A DNA stretch of 64,000 nt from Heligmosomoides polygyrus polygyrus (GCA_947396885.1 OX377203.1:22509253-22573252), one strand, 5' to 3'; shown: positions 11,201 to 22,509, counted from the first letter of the stretch. A program made the numbers and translations. Notes: a model not told the origin generated them from the letters alone.

Positions 11201-14200
11201 AATGATTTGCTCTAGCAGAGAATGTATTGCATTTCTTTTTTCATCACGAATTTTGTCAGTTTTTAGGTCATTAAAGTGAAAAGTGAAAAAGTGGCCATCT
11301 GCGCAGTTGATCTCTCAGCTTATGTTTGGAACTTTTGCGCTGTTTTTCATGACATTTGGAAGACAATGTTCTGCACAACAAGAATACTTGTTGGTCCTAT
11401 TTGCTCATCTGTCCTTTATTGATTTTTAGGTCATCAAATTGGGACGTCCCACTTTTCCGTCCGAATTTTTACCGACAGCTCCTGCTCTGGGGTGGAATTT
11501 TTTGCTTGCTGCTTGTCGGTCGAAAGAGAATGTCTTGCTCTATAAGAAATTGTGCCGCGTTTATTGGCTCATGCTGATTTCTGTCGAATATCAACGAAAT
11601 TCCAAAAAGAGAAAAATCGTCTTCACCAACAACTCCTCCTTGTTCAGTTGTTGATATTCGACAGAAATCGGCATAAGAGAATAAATGCGACACAAATTCT
11701 TATTGAGCAGGACATTTTCTTCCCAACGACATATAACACCAAGCAAGAAAGTCCACCCCAAAGCAGGAGCCGTCGGTAAAAATTCGGACGGAAAAGTCAG
11801 ACGAACCAATTTGATGACCTAAAAATCAGTAAAGGACAAATGAGCGAAAAGGACCAACACGTATTCTTATAGTACTGAACATTGTCCTCCAAAAGCTATG
11901 AAAAACTGCGCCAAAATTCCAAACCTAAGCGGAGAGAACAACTGTGCAGATGGCCTCTTTTCACTTTTTCACTTTAAAAATTGACAAAATTCAGGATGGA
12001 AAAAGAAATGCAATGCATGCTCTGATAGAGCAAATCATTCTCTTTCGAAAGCTGTATAGCGCTATGCAAGAGACCGCCGGCGAAATCCGCAATGAATCGT
12101 TGAAAAAACGGCGGGGACTTATGGGGCAACCTAATAATTGATGCGTCCCGCGGCCTTTACGATCAAAAGACCCATATATTCTCCGAAAAGCCTATAGAAT
12201 CTACGTTAGACTCATTCTCGAATATGGCGCTTGTTCATAGCCCTTATAAGAAGTCTATGATTGAAAGACTTGAAAGGGTACAGAAGAGTATTACGAGGAA
12301 ACTGTTCATTAGAACACATGACGTCGACTACAATGACATTCCTTCAAGCTCAGGAAGGAGTAAGCTCAAAGTATTTTACATTGACACCCTTGAAATCCGA
12401 AGGAAATGGAATAACCTGTTATTGTTCTCTGAGACCTTATATGGAAGAATCGAGCTTAGCTCTGATGATTTTTCAAAATAGTTCAGTCTTCGACGGAGGA
12501 GCTGGTTTTAGGCTAAGCTTTAGCTGTCCTAAAACGTCTCTTAGGCGCAATGGCTCTGCGCGTCATGCCAGTTTGGAGTTTCCTAAGCTAAGTAAATGAA
12601 ATCGCATTCCTACTGAATTTCGCAAGTTTAAGACGATTGTCCTCCACTACCTACGCTAGAAATGTGGTTTCCTTTTTCACTATTACATTCTACTTTCCCT
12701 GTTTTGTTTTGTTCGCCTTCATATGTAATTTCACATGAAAAAAATTTAAATAACAGCCGCTTTTTTAAAGGCAGATTACACCGTGTACAACCGATTTTAT
12801 TTATTTATTTTACTTACGTAGCGAAAGGCAGACGCGAGATAGAAGTAGGACAGTACGAAAAAAATAAACAAAACTTCAGAAAAATGCACAATCAAACAAG
12901 AATTGGGTGTGGTCGGTCTCCATGACTAGAGTCAGTCAAACTTAAGCAACATTTTTTGATGCGTACCGCTTGAACTGGGGTAGGGAGTAAGCATTTGACA
13001 GGTTTTTCGTGACTCTTAAGTAAGCGCTACCTGCTCTATGCGTAAAGAAGCAAGCACAACCTGTAGATCTCGGACAAGGCAAGGCTATTTTCATTATACT
13101 ACCTCTAGTCCGGGAAGGCATCAAACTATATAATTTCATAATCACAGCCACACTAGGTTGGTGCAGAATTTTATGAACGAGACAAACATCAAATACCTTG
13201 CGTCGTGATGCGAGGGATGGCAGATCCAAATGTCTATTTCTGAACACTGCGTAGGGGATGTTGGAGTATAAAAGCCTCCCATGCGAATAAATAATTTCCT
13301 AGTAAAATTGCTTTGGATCTTCTCAACTCTGGAGAATCTTTAATCCTACTAGGGTTGAATACTGTAGTGCTCGTTTCAACTAATGGGCGTATATAAGTCT
13401 TGTAAGCCCTTATTAAAAGAGCTCTGTTCTTTGTAGAAAGGGCATTAAATATGTGGAATGTTCGCAGAAGCGCTATCCGATTGTGGTATAATCCTTAACC
13501 GATTTCCTCCGATTTTCTGGGCATGGGTAATTTTCAGCTGAGTCTAGTTATTATGTTTTTTCTTTTTTTTTCACCATTTTCGTTTTACTTGCACCAGTAT
13601 TCTGGCGTATTTGACTGTTTTGAGGGCCACTCTTTGTAGTGTATAAATAAATAAATGTAAAAATAAAGAAATTACGTTCACCAAACAAAAAAAAACAAAT
13701 AGCTAAGGTAAATGCGCCTCTAGCTGTATTTATCTTATAAATCCTTCAAGAACACAACTATTTCAATTACTCCGCAAGGATTTTATCGATAATTTATGGC
13801 TTCGATTTGGTGTATCAGGGCCACTAATCCAGAAGCCCTGAAGCCCTGAATCCAGAAGTTAAGCTATCTAGGAACACAGCAATCTTATAAATAAAGACCA
13901 GCTCCAGACAGTAGTAACAACTAAGCAGCGGCGTCTTGAACTCAGTTTACCTTCAAGTTCCGTTCCTGGTAGTCTTTCGTCCAGAACTCTATGAAGAAGG
14001 GCAAATCTGTGAAGAATATAAAGAGGCAGAGAAGGAATCCGTATCTGAAATTGTATTGGAAAATCACTCACACTGCTTAGCACACACTCCAACTCTTGTA
14101 AATTCTAAGAACTCACCCCAAAAATAAGAGAAAAAACTTGTAGTTGTAAAAGTTGACGCAGTTATTTACCCAAGGACAATGATGGTCGAACTTTCTGCAA

Positions 14201-17200
14201 CGACGATAAAAAGAGGATAACGATACAGATAAGTATCTGGTGCAGAAAACCCAATGACGAGTCGAAAATAAACCCACAGAACGCACTGCCCGCATATAGA
14301 ACAATGATGAGCGCGATCCGGTTTTATACATTTACATTTCGGGCAGAACCGTATACCTGCAAACAATCCGTTCCGAAGAGCGGAACTGTTCCGAACCACG
14401 AGTCAGACGACCACTTACCTCTAGCGAAATCCCTCGTTTTTACCGGCACCTTGTTCCTAGCAACATACCGGGCCAAAACGGCCTGCTCTGACTGCTCATC
14501 TCTCTCGCAGTTTTCTAGCTCACTTAAGCAGTCCTTATCGGGGTAGAACTGAAATTACTAGCTCTGGCATCAATGAACCATCTCAAATATACATAGACGG
14601 TAGAAGTAGAGAAAATAAAAGTATTGGGACATTGTTTAGGCAGTTTTCAAAAGAAACACTCTTCTGTGCAACTGAAACCGCCCTCCACAAATATAACGCC
14701 CTGAACGCATTTTAGCAACATTTGGATAAAAAAGAAAGCTAACAGGAATCAGGACATCGCCAGCTCAGTTACAAAACTGTACAATGAAACAATGCCTTTC
14801 TTATGCGAAAAATTGCTCAAAGAAGGTAGCTGGCAAGAGAAACACCCTAAGTGATCAAAGGTCGAACCGAAGCTTCCCGCCGACCTAACGTTCTGAGTGT
14901 TGTTTTTCTTTAGTGCTACCTCCTATGACTGGATGCTCTACTTTGAGAACCGTTATGATAAGAAAAGAATGTAGTCTTGAGCACTTAGAAGGCCTCTTAG
15001 AAACTGTAAATTGAATGGCGCTTTGTGTGTGCAGAAATGGCAGGACTTCATTCACCGGTGTTCTATGGCTGGCTTGAGCTGTTTGAAGGACTGAATCTCA
15101 ATTTGAGCGCGGGTAGCACAAAGTTGTTTAAGAGAACCGTGGTGAAAGACCGGTGTGAACTCCTTTGTACTAAAAGCGCGAAAGCGAAATGTGATGAGCA
15201 GTCACATTCAAAACTGTAAATCGCACAAAAGAAGAAATAAAAGCAACTCCCAAGTGTTCCTCCGATAATAAATAAACACATCATTTCGCAAGAGACCTTA
15301 AGCATAGAGGAATTCCCGATCATTTGCACACCTCCCGATATCCTGCTTTGACAGATGACGACGGTAGCCTTGTAATCCTTTTATACTGGGAAAAAGATCG
15401 AACTCTTAGATAGAATTAATTAAGATATGTGATGAGTAATAAGGTACAACCTCACAAATCGATAAAAAAACATGCACAGCTCTGCTAAACAAAAAAGTTT
15501 CGGTTTATTCTGGGCGCTCTTCGCAAAGCTGTGCGACCAAAAAAAAGATGGACTGATTTCTCAGGAAACTTCTGAAGCAAAAAATCCAGGTGGTGGAACG
15601 GGACGTGTCTAGAGTACCCTCTCACAATTCATGAGCTCTCATAGCCCAACTACCCATAAATACAAGCCTTCCTAGTATCCTATGCTGGCCGAGGCATGCC
15701 AAGCGTAACTTTTACAGGATGTATTTGTTTCCAAAGCGTTTTCGTGTAATCGTCCAGAGCGATTTAACTAGGATTCCATTCAAATAAGAGATATTGACTT
15801 TCATTCCATAGACACAAATTCTATGTAAGAACTCGCACATACGTTCAAAATGAGCCCTTTATATTTGATACTAGTATGCAACACTATGCGAAAACTTGAG
15901 GACGACAATTTCGGGCGTTCCATGCTTTCTGCGGGGTTCTTCTAATTGCATCCAACGACTTCTGTTCAAAACAGCACTCACTTTGTTCCAAGCAAAAACC
16001 AAGGACTGAGATGGGGCGACTTTGGCGTTCAATCATATCCTTTTTCAGACACCCAGAAGCTTGGTATTGATCCACTCCAACGTCGTCTTATCACAAAGGG
16101 CTAGTGCCCAATCATGTTTATGAATGTCCTAAGTATTTCCTCTGAGCCCATGAATCACTGCATCCTCCAAGACTTGGTTGAGTAGAAGGAATTGAGTTTT
16201 CTTCTTCTTCTTCACCTGAGCGTTTAGTCCCGCGCAATCGCAGGGTCCGCTGTTCCTCTGATCCGTCGCCATCTCATCCTATCAAGGGCGTCGTCAGGTG
16301 CAGCGCCGATTTCGGCGAGACCTTTCTTAATGACGTCCTTCCACCTTTTCCTTGGGGCTCCTCTCGGACGTTTTCCGGGTGCCTCGAAATTTAGGGCCAA
16401 ATTCGTGGGATGATCCTCTGGTCTTCTGAGGATGTGTCCGAACCACCTTAGGCGCTGCTCTCTCATCTTCAGCTGGATCGGAGCTGTCTTCACCACTGCT
16501 CTAACATCCTCGTTTCGCACTCTGCCCCGACGGGTTCATCCACATGCCCATCTGAGCATCCTCATTTCCACAGCTGCAGTTGCCGCTCCTGCGCTCTACC
16601 TAGGGCCCAGCACTCACAGCCATAGAGGATGGTCGGCCTCACTACTGTTCTATATAGCTTGCCTTTGAGTGTCCTGGAGCACCTACGGTCGCAGAGGATT
16701 CCTGTGCACTTCCTCCATTTGAGCCATGCTGCACTTATCCGTCCCTTAACCGCGTGGTCCACGCTTCCTTTTTTCTCGATTTGAGTTTCCTATAGCTCGC
16801 CATATTTCATATGGATCATCCGGTATAAACGGAGTCATAGCTCGAAGTTAAGAGGTCGAACATGGGCGAACTACCAGTCGGACTTATTGTTTTGCTTCAC
16901 TTTTACCGATGTTTAGGGCATATGTTAGCGGTGTAGGATCCTAAATGGTTACTGCGCATAAGAAACACTTAAAAACAGTTGTAAGCCTTAAAGGAATTGT
17001 AAAAGTGGTAATCGCTCACTCCAGGAAAGAGTGAAGCAGCATGATGCTACAGCTCATACGGCTCCTTAGGGGCCTGTTCATACTTCGTGACGGAAGCCGT
17101 TGGTCGGCCAGACAAATCATACGCATCGATTTTTGCTGGGCGATCGTTCGGTAAAACTCGATACGTATGACTTGCCTGGCCGACCAATCGCCCCCCTCGC

Positions 17201-19082
17201 CCTCGTCGCGAAGTATGAACAGGCCCGTAGCGAGCAAGCATTCTTGGAGAATATCGTAGCACTTGACGGTTCTCGACTAGCAGTGAGGTAAGTAATTGAA
17301 CCAGCAAGAGCAAAGTTGAAAAAAGCTAAAGCTAACTCTCTTTTAAAAACAAACGTCACTTTATGAGCTAAGAGAAGCAACCTACTATAGAAGGTGGTGA
17401 ATGCAAAGGTGAGAATATTGTACGATAGTAGGAAGCACAAAATAGTAGTAGGAGGAGGTGAAAGATGAACAAATAGAGCACCCGCTGAACGTTATTTTCC
17501 AGAGTACCTGAAAGCGATGAAAATTAGCAGTTTGGATTAGAGATGGGAAACACCAGCAGGGCAAGACTAGCAGGGAAAACGAAAGAAGAAGAACTCACTA
17601 ATACACAACACCACCACGTAGGCGTAGTAAGTCCAACAAGTTGCGCCTAGAATTATGAGCACTGGAATCCAGCGAATGGCCTGAAGATAGTGAATTTACG
17701 CATTCATGTACATTCACGAAGTAATTCTGTAACTCCAACCGTAAAACAAAAAAGCGCTGCTGTTACACTAAGGGTACACGACAAAATTCAGATTCAGATG
17801 GGTAACCACTCAGAACTTGCAAATGTCCATGACGGCGTCCTCGTCATAATACTACCCTACATGCTCCCTGTTCACTAGTGTCACTACCGCCCCCCCCCCC
17901 CCCCCCCCCGCCCTCTACTGCTTTAAATGCTAGCCAGAGCTGTAGTGCTCAATTTCCAACATGAACATTTTCGCAGTAGCGCCTCGAACATCAACGTAAA
18001 TGCTTGAAAAGGTGGTTATCTTTCATAAGATGATCAGAATAACGAAGTATCCGAAGAAAAACTCGCAACTGCAACAGCTAAAACGTTGATCAGGTCAAAG
18101 TGTTTCAGTTTTAGAACTCGTACCAGTTTCAATCGTGTTCTTCGTTCTTCTGATTGGTCACTGAGTTACGTAACCTTTAGTAAGCATGCAGTATGCAAAG
18201 TTTACTGTTTAAAGTTAAAATTTTATTTCATCCGGCGGAGAAATATGCAACAGTGCTTGTGTTGCCTTTCGGTATGTGATTGTTGTTGTTGTTTTTTTGT
18301 GGCTCTGACACTCACAATAAATAAATAAAGTGGCACTGAGTCTATAATCGCTTACACAAGCAGTCGGCGAACTAGCCCACCACAGAAACCCCCACTGCAA
18401 GCGAACTGTTCTTGCAAGGTTTGCTACGGCTATTTCTAATTGTCTATGACACGTTCTCCTTTTCCCCGCAACTACGCAGCCCGTTCACTTTTTTGCTCTT
18501 CCTGCACGGAAAAGACCTCGAGCAATTCTCTTGCACGATTCGTAAAATACAAGTGAAGGCCAGGAAGCTAAATGCAACACACTCTTAACATGAGAACGGC
18601 ACAGGATCCTTTTCGAAGGAAACGAGAGCTTAGAGAAAAAATGGAAGGGCGATGAACTGTTTCTAACTCAGTGAACTCTGTTATTCACGAGTTCTTCGTT
18701 CTCGATCACTCTGACAAATTATACTTTTATCATTTATGATTTGAAGTAATGGCATTTTATCTGGGCGTACAGCAGCATGCCGTAAGCTGGCGCGTGTTCA
18801 GACCTCCTTTAGATAGTTTTTTTTAGTCTAAGAATTCAATTACAGAAGTGTAAAAAGGGAATAAAAGAGAATTAAGCCCCACAAATGGTGACACTAGAGG
18901 CAGACGAACTCTAAAAAACCCACGTAGATAGGAGATGTGGTCTGGAGAAATGTTTGAAACAATTCCGTTTTCAATACCGGCTCAGACAAGTAGTGTTCGC
19001 TCCTAGTAAGCTCTTCACCTCATGCACTCACGTTCACCCTCTTTATTCCTCTTTTTTCGTCGCTTTCGTACTGGTTGGGCAT
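2080..19082 (-). CDS. DHHC palmitoyltransferase (ZDHHC2/15/20-like), 10 exons
   Basis: Membrane S-acyltransferase that would attach palmitate to cysteines of cytosolic proteins at Golgi or plasma membranes. Exons in transcript order: 19082-19032 (tentative start), 17680-17599, 17507-17386, 14548-14419, 14356-14278, 14194-14117, 14044-13951, 9128-9014, 8944-8818 and 2218-2080. Every junction phase matches and the total is 1017 nt, 338 aa, a usual length for the family. TM1 contains [10 protein letters not shown] and TM2 [13 protein letters not shown]. The Cys-rich domain lies at residues 133-175, with the catalytic DHHC at 158-161 ([12 protein letters not shown]). TM3 and TM4 follow, then the conserved TTxE motif (TTVE, 248-251), and a PaCCT-like [11 protein letters not shown] stretch ending in SLGDG. 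Donors are mostly GTGAGT or GTAAGT; the donor after 8818 is a weak GTTCGT, but it is the only one that joins in phase to SLGDG. The 4.8 kb and 6.6 kb introns are full of transposons. The first exon is the weakest part. Confidence 0.9.
2642..2778. mobile_element. MITE, GGGCCAGATTCATCAGCCG family
   Basis: 137 bp with ends GGGGCCAGATTCATCAGCC and, inverted, GGGCCAATGCCATCAACC. The subterminal CGCCCTCTAACG is also inverted. It lies in the 6.6 kb intron of the DHHC gene. Confidence 0.6.
3066..3140 (-). repeat. tRNA-like sequence (SINE head or tRNA pseudogene)
   Basis: On the minus strand, a box-A-like TGGTGTAAGGCGTAG is followed by a CTGC/GCAG anticodon stem with a 7 nt loop CTGAAAA (GAA at the anticodon position, Phe-like). 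A box-B-like GAGTTCGAGTCCC comes next. The T-stem has a mismatch and no 7 bp acceptor stem can be formed, so it is not a functional tRNA gene. Confidence 0.5.
3185..4398. mobile_element. Long-TIR element, GACACCCTG family, copy 1
   Basis: The right end reads TTTTTAGGGACACCCTGCA. The left end is degraded but keeps GTGATAACTTTGCAGCC. The interior has the repeated GTTTCGCTTGAATACT and GTGCTTCTTTTAA blocks shared with 36695-37803 and 56954-58907. No transposase ORF is present. It is probably a Tc1/mariner-type non-autonomous element, because the best copy looks flanked by TA. Confidence 0.6.
4557..5822. mobile_element. Foldback element with CACGTCGAATTGGACA ends
   Basis: Inverted arms of about 180 bp: the left end TTCACGTCGACTTTC with AAATCAAATTGGACA is mirrored by TTTGATTTGAGAAATG and CGACGTGAAAA at 5822. 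ATTCTAACAATTTTGGAG and its inverse lie inside. A diverged copy is at 41885-44055. It carries a second hairpin element at 4855-5212. Confidence 0.65.
4855..5212. repeat. Near-perfect inverted repeat, arms of about 160 bp
   Basis: The left arm (4855-5010) and right arm (5043-5212) match at roughly 95% or better around a loop of about 32 nt. Each arm, read outward, encodes the same peptide of about 40 codons ([16 protein letters not shown]...[11 protein letters not shown]), with a V/E change between arms. Ends are TTAGTTGG and CCAACTAA. A remnant of the GACGGTTCACACG block occurs at 26777. Transcription would give a long hairpin RNA. Confidence 0.75.
5823..8744. other. Intron of the DHHC gene without recognised content
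   Basis: The sequence lies between the exons at 2080-2218 and 8818-8944. I see moderate AT content and a few T runs (8060). There are short spurious ORFs but no transposase motif and no inverted termini. Confidence 0.5.
9645..10345. repeat. Palindromic foldback element, about 700 bp
   Basis: The left half begins ATTGGCCTGACGTTTCGACC and the right half is its inverse (GGTCGAAACGTCAGGCCAAT). Arms of about 300 bp include CCACCGTTGGTGTGCAGCGA, meeting near 9985 around poly-C and poly-G runs. No ORF is shared between the arms. It sits in a DHHC-gene intron. Confidence 0.75.
10387..10630 (+). mobile_element. tRNA-derived SINE
   Basis: The head has a box-A-like GTGGCAACGGAGTCGG and box-B-like GGTTCGGTTCGAATTCC. 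The family body follows: CAGCCAACCAACACCTTC, ATCGGTGAATTGGTACCAGA, a CATCGGCTCGCCAC block, and the GTAGATGCAGAAGGCGTGG tail. At least a dozen copies lie in this window. Confidence 0.7.
10720..10890 (+). mobile_element. Degenerate copy of the tRNA-derived SINE
   Basis: The body blocks TTAGAGTCGGTGAATTCG and TATCGACTGGCCACCATAAG can be recognised. The tRNA-like head is mostly lost. It is old compared with the neighbouring copy. Confidence 0.5.
11103..12132. mobile_element. Mariner-ended foldback MITE, about 1.03 kb
   Basis: The ends read TTGTCCCATAAGTCCCTGCC and, inverted, TTGCCCCATAAGTCCCCGCC, a typical mariner terminus. The whole element is one inverted repeat with arms of about 480 bp. The centre lies near 11628, flanked by TCGAATATCAACGAAATTCC and its inverse GTTGATATTCGACAGAAATC. 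The arms are about 88-90% identical and carry no transposase. Confidence 0.8.
12160..12600 (+). pseudogene. CR1-like LINE fragment (C-terminal RT end)
   Basis: It reads [20 protein letters not shown] then [10 protein letters not shown] later frame carries [10 protein letters not shown] and, after a stop, [16 protein letters not shown]. The order (SPY, ERVQ..TRKLF, LRRxxxL) matches the tail of CR1/L2-type reverse transcriptases. It has in-frame stops and no upstream RT core, so it is a dead 5'-truncated copy. Confidence 0.6.
12942..13260 (-). pseudogene. CR1-like LINE fragment, minus strand
   Basis: [19 protein letters not shown] then LVHKILHQ and [10 protein letters not shown] are followed by [13 protein letters not shown], the same C-terminal blocks as in the copy at 21190-21475. 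There is no RT core. It lies in a DHHC-gene intron, antisense to the copy at 12160. Confidence 0.6.
14117..14194 (-). CDS. Catalytic exon of the DHHC gene (DHHCPW motif)
   Basis: The exon carries [12 protein letters not shown] followed by NYKFFLLFL, the active-site cysteine and the start of TM3. It is entered from a TTGCAG acceptor and left by a GTGAGT donor. The preceding exon (14278-14356) holds the zinc-binding CPKC and HHCSICGQC ligands. All Cys and His positions of the family are present, so the enzyme looks active. Confidence 0.92.
14560..16195. other. DHHC-gene intron, no recognised element
   Basis: AT-moderate sequence between the exons at 14548 and 17386. An unassigned minus-strand frame (15884-16075) and a hydrophobic frame (15063-15329) were examined. 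Neither joins in phase to flanking exons or shows a family motif. Confidence 0.4.
16200..16775 (-). pseudogene. RTE-type LINE 3' fragment
   Basis: [19 protein letters not shown] followed, after a frameshift, by [20 protein letters not shown] and [16 protein letters not shown]. These are the standard C-terminal blocks of RTE-like endonuclease-reverse transcriptases. The 3' end is a short CTT repeat at 16200-16215, as usual for RTE elements. The RT catalytic core is absent. Confidence 0.8.
17069..17226. mobile_element. Palindromic MITE, GGCC-ended family
   Basis: The ends GGGGCCTGTTCATACTTCGT and, inverted, GGGCCTGTTCATACTTCGCG flank a GC-rich interior. Flanks are TTA on the left and GTA on the right, an imperfect TWA-like duplication. 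It lies just downstream of the TM2 exon of the DHHC gene. Confidence 0.65.
17700..19020. other. First intron of the DHHC gene
   Basis: It contains a poly-C run near 17890-17910 and otherwise AT-moderate intron sequence. No transposon ends or coding exon were recognised. Confidence 0.4.
19032..19082 (-). CDS. Proposed first exon of the DHHC gene
   Basis: Seventeen codons from ATG ([17 protein letters not shown]) to a GTGAGT donor, ending in phase 0 as the next exon at 17680 requires. It supplies the short charged cytosolic N-terminus expected before TM1. No splice acceptor is obvious directly upstream. The choice rests on phase, donor quality and position, so another first exon is possible. 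Confidence 0.45.
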
Positions 19083-19223
19083 CGTGATTATAGTAAGTAC
19101 TAGTACAACTGCATGTCTACGACGTTGATTAACGGTCCCTGCAAGTAAGATCGCGCCCAGCCCAGCACGCGTACTTACATCCGTTCTTTACCTTTTCCGC
19201 CTTTGGACCAGGCTAGAGTCTAA

Positions 19224-19558
19224 GGCCTCGTGCATACTTCCCGTCGTCGCGATGGAATCGCGGCGATGAGTTTTGCAGAGCGACGCGAAAGAATTTGAAT
19301 TTCTCAGCGCTCGTCGCATCGCTCATCGCTCTGCAAGGAAGCGCGACGACGATCCGTCCAGGACCAACGCTAAACACCGCGCGCGGCGCGAAAAAGTATG
19401 CCATGCCCGCGATGGGCGCGGGAAGCCATCGCGCATGCCGACCGCCACTGTTGCGGCGGCCGCGTCGAAGTTCTCTTTGACTATTCGGCCGCGTGCGGCG
19501 GAATGGCCATGAACTGAGCGCCGCGATGGCATCGCGGCGATGAAAGTATGCCCCGGCC
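19224..19558. mobile_element. GC-rich MITE, GGCC-ended family
   Basis: Starts GGCCTCGTGCATACTT and ends AAGTATGCCCCGGCC, with internal CGCGATG repeats in both orientations. Flanks are TAA and TTA. A partial copy in the opposite orientation is at 23855-24017. It lies about 140 bp upstream of the proposed first exon of the DHHC gene, so it may be in its promoter region. Confidence 0.65.
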
Positions 19559-19569
19559 TTAAGGCGTAT

Positions 19570-21150
19570 GCCTGAACGGCTAGGATGGATATCACCTCGA
19601 GCAACTACACCCTTGAAGCAGTAGAAAAGTGTCTTCTGTTTCGCGAAATCTTGAATCTACCGAGTAGGGCCTCTAAAATTTACTGTAGAATTACTCAATC
19701 TGGTAAATCAAAACTTTCCAAACACCGAACATGGTGAAAATGTAGAAATTTCGGAATGTCAAGCAATCAAACAACCTAATCCTCGCTTCTGAAGCAGTAT
19801 TTTTGCATTTTCTCTGTATACTCTATGACTTGAAGATCGTCTTATAAGACTCTGCGACTCCATACTAACCTTTTAGAGGCCCTAAATCGACACGGTGGTA
19901 GACTTTACACGGATAAAACAATTTTATTCTATTTAAAGTATGGAAATTATCGAGGTGATATTCACATTGCCGTTCAGACATACCTGAGACAATTTCCTCC
20001 TAATTAAATGTGATATGAATTATGACAAGTCGGCTTGAATATACACCTATGCTGTTGCTTTAGCTGACGAAAGCGTTTCATACACCCTTTCCTCTTAAAC
20101 TGTTTTTTCGTCATTTTGGCACTGCCACAGAGCCGTTTTGATAGCAGATACTGCTTAGCGTACATGTACATGCCTAGGAATGGCGGTAAGCTAACTCCAC
20201 CGAGCAGGGTTGCGCATATAGAACACATGTTCTTTTTGGAGCTGCACAGCTGCGTCGTAAGGTAGTGATTAGACTTTGATGCAAGCCCAGAGTGGAAAGG
20301 GGGGGGGGTCCACCTGTATCTTTTCCATAACTTGCAGCTTTACCATAGCCACTCGAAACCTAGTTCTCCCTCCCCAGCCATGAGCTGTATGCGCAGCCCT
20401 GCTTGCCGTTTTCATTTGAAGTGTTTGTACCAATTCCACGTTGTTAAGGAGAATGAGAGTGGATCCCGCTTAAGACCCGCACTCAGAGTTCTGCTTGGCG
20501 AATTAGAGAAATAAATTGTTCGCTTCTCGATGATATCTGATGACCATTTGGGTAAATAAAGTCTTCGTTTCTTGATGTACGCGGTAGTCGGAAAAATTCG
20601 AAACTTTTTACGCCCGTGTGGGAGATTTTGCATGAAACGGTGGGCACACCTTGCCTTTATTTCTCAAATCTAAACAAAATAAGCAGAGAAGAAATGTCCG
20701 TGCAGTGTTTTGGAGTCTGAATAAAGGTAAACGGAAAACAAAAAATACGAAGAAAAACCGGTGAAATTGCAAAAAAAACGTACCTGAACACAAGCATACA
20801 GGCATCCTCCGGGTTCTATGCATCTTCGCAAGCATAGTCCCATTCGTGTTTACGAAAACTGGAACAAAAAAGCTCTGAGAAGAGAATTCGTGAAGCGGGC
20901 AATAGACCACTGACCACCCGCCCGCTGCTAGTTCCGGCCGCTTCTACGCCCGTCAATTTCGATTAACTAGTAGGTGATTCCTGAAAGACACACAGCGAAG
21001 TGCGGAAAACGACGCTCCAAAGACGGACGAACGAACTCTGCTGGAGATGCTATGAACCGAAATGATAGCGGTTTTCAAGATCATTGAGTCACCGCCGCAG
21101 TTCTGCAAATTTACGTGCGCCAAGCTCACGTGATAATTCACAAATATCAC
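19570..21150. other. Intergenic stretch without recognised genes
   Basis: A minus-strand frame at 20608-20910 is hydrophobic and T-rich. Another at 20953-21183 follows an acceptor-like AATTTGCAG, but shows no family signature. A short poly-G lies near 20300. Confidence 0.35.
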
Positions 21151-21163
21151 TTGAAAGTTCGAA

Positions 21164-21660
21164 TTGAATGCTGCCTTTTCCACTTCATTTTTCCTGATAT
21201 CAGATGTGTGTATGGTCCATAAACTCCTTCAGAGAAAGGTCTCTATGGATGTAACACAGTTTTACGACATACTGCCGTCTCGAACTAGAGGAGGTGGAAA
21301 TAAAATATCTTTTTCCAGACCTAAAACGTCGATAAGGCGACACTCATTTTGCGTGAGAGCTGGACTAGCGTACTTAAAGATTAGTAAGAACGTTGTAGTC
21401 CCGCAGTCACTTCCCTCTCTCAAGAACCACGTTTTCAAAATACTGACAGAGCAAGAAAAGTACTGCCCTTTATGAATGGTTTTTAGGAATTCCAGTGTCC
21501 TGCTTTTAATGTTGTTTCAGGTAAAGTTAAGACACTTTGTGTTGATGTTTGTTGATGATGTATTCATGTCATTTTCATGCGCCTGTTTTAAAGTTTAATT
21601 ATGTATTCATTTATCGCTTTGGCGCCTGGCTTAAACAGTCGTAATAAATATCAATATCAA
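21164..21660 (+). pseudogene. CR1-like LINE 3' fragment
   Basis: DVCMVHKLLQRKVSMDVTQF, YDILPSRTRGGG and FCVRAGLAYLKIS match the C-terminal tail of the copy at 12942-13260 in the same order. The 3' end is a short ATATCAATATCAATAT repeat, as in CR1 elements, followed by unrelated sequence. Confidence 0.6.
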
Positions 21661-22046
21661 TATAAGGGGTCTCATGTTCTTTTCACATCGTCTCCCGGGA
21701 AGAAGTGGTGTATATCAGTACACAATAGAATTCTCTTGAAATAGAAAGCATGGTCCTGTAGGATATGATGAGCATACTTGCCGTGACGAAATTTCTCACC
21801 GATACCGCATAAAAACTACTTTTATATTCAATTATATTTCTCCATCTTCGTTACAGGGGTCTATCTGTGAAAAGCAAGAAGTATAAACTGCCAGAGCCGC
21901 TGCTAAATTTCCAAGGCTAGCGACGAGAATCCGCCTAATTGGACGAGTTTTTCACTCTCGGGTGACTCCTGCAGGACCATGGGACGCTCCTCCCACTATA
22001 GCCCTGGCTTTCATCGTATGTACAGACTGCTGGATAATTGTTCTTC

Positions 22047-22509
22047 GGCACTAGTTAAAAGTTCCGACTCCACCGACAAGACTTCGGTCGAAAAAATTTT
22101 TTTGCTGAAACTTTGTCTAGGGGGTTATTTGGGGTGCTGATCACGAATCTGGCACCATTTTTTCGTTTTACGCTGGAGTACGGTAGGTTACGGGAGGTAC
22201 AGGTGACTAAGGTAATGGTCACCGATTTCGCCTAAACTCCGGCGTAAAACGAAAATCGGATGTCAGATTCGTTATCAGCACCCCAAATAACCTCCTAGTC
22301 GAAGTTTGGGCAAAATCGATTATTATGACTTCGGCAGCCTTAGTTACCTTTAGCTACCTACCGTAACCTACCGTAATCGGCCGCAATTTCAAAAAAGGAT
22401 ATCAGATTCGTGATCACCACCCCAAATAACCCCTCCTAGACAAAGTTTCAGCGAAAACATTTTTTTCGGCCGAAGTCTTGTCGGTGGGTCGGAACTTTTA
22501 ACTAGTGCC
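22047..22509. mobile_element. hAT-like MITE, GGCACTAGTTAAAAG subfamily
   Basis: Long TIRs begin GGCACTAGTTAAAAGTTCCG. The interior is built of about 140 bp modules with GGATGTCAGATTCGT and CTACCTACCGTAACCTACCG in both orientations. GTTCTTC repeats at 22040 and 22512, an imperfect duplication. It shares its ends with 57985-58693. Confidence 0.75.

Noticed and set aside
13868..14092. Separate minus-strand ORF over the DHHC exon
   Set aside because: It is the wrong frame over the real 94 nt exon 13951-14044, whose correct frame reads [16 protein letters not shown].
17889..17910. Poly-C and poly-G tracts here and at 10030, 43760, 52133 and elsewhere as regulatory G-quadruplex sites
   Set aside because: Most lie in or at the ends of transposons or in low-complexity introns. 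Homopolymers of this kind are also prone to assembly error.
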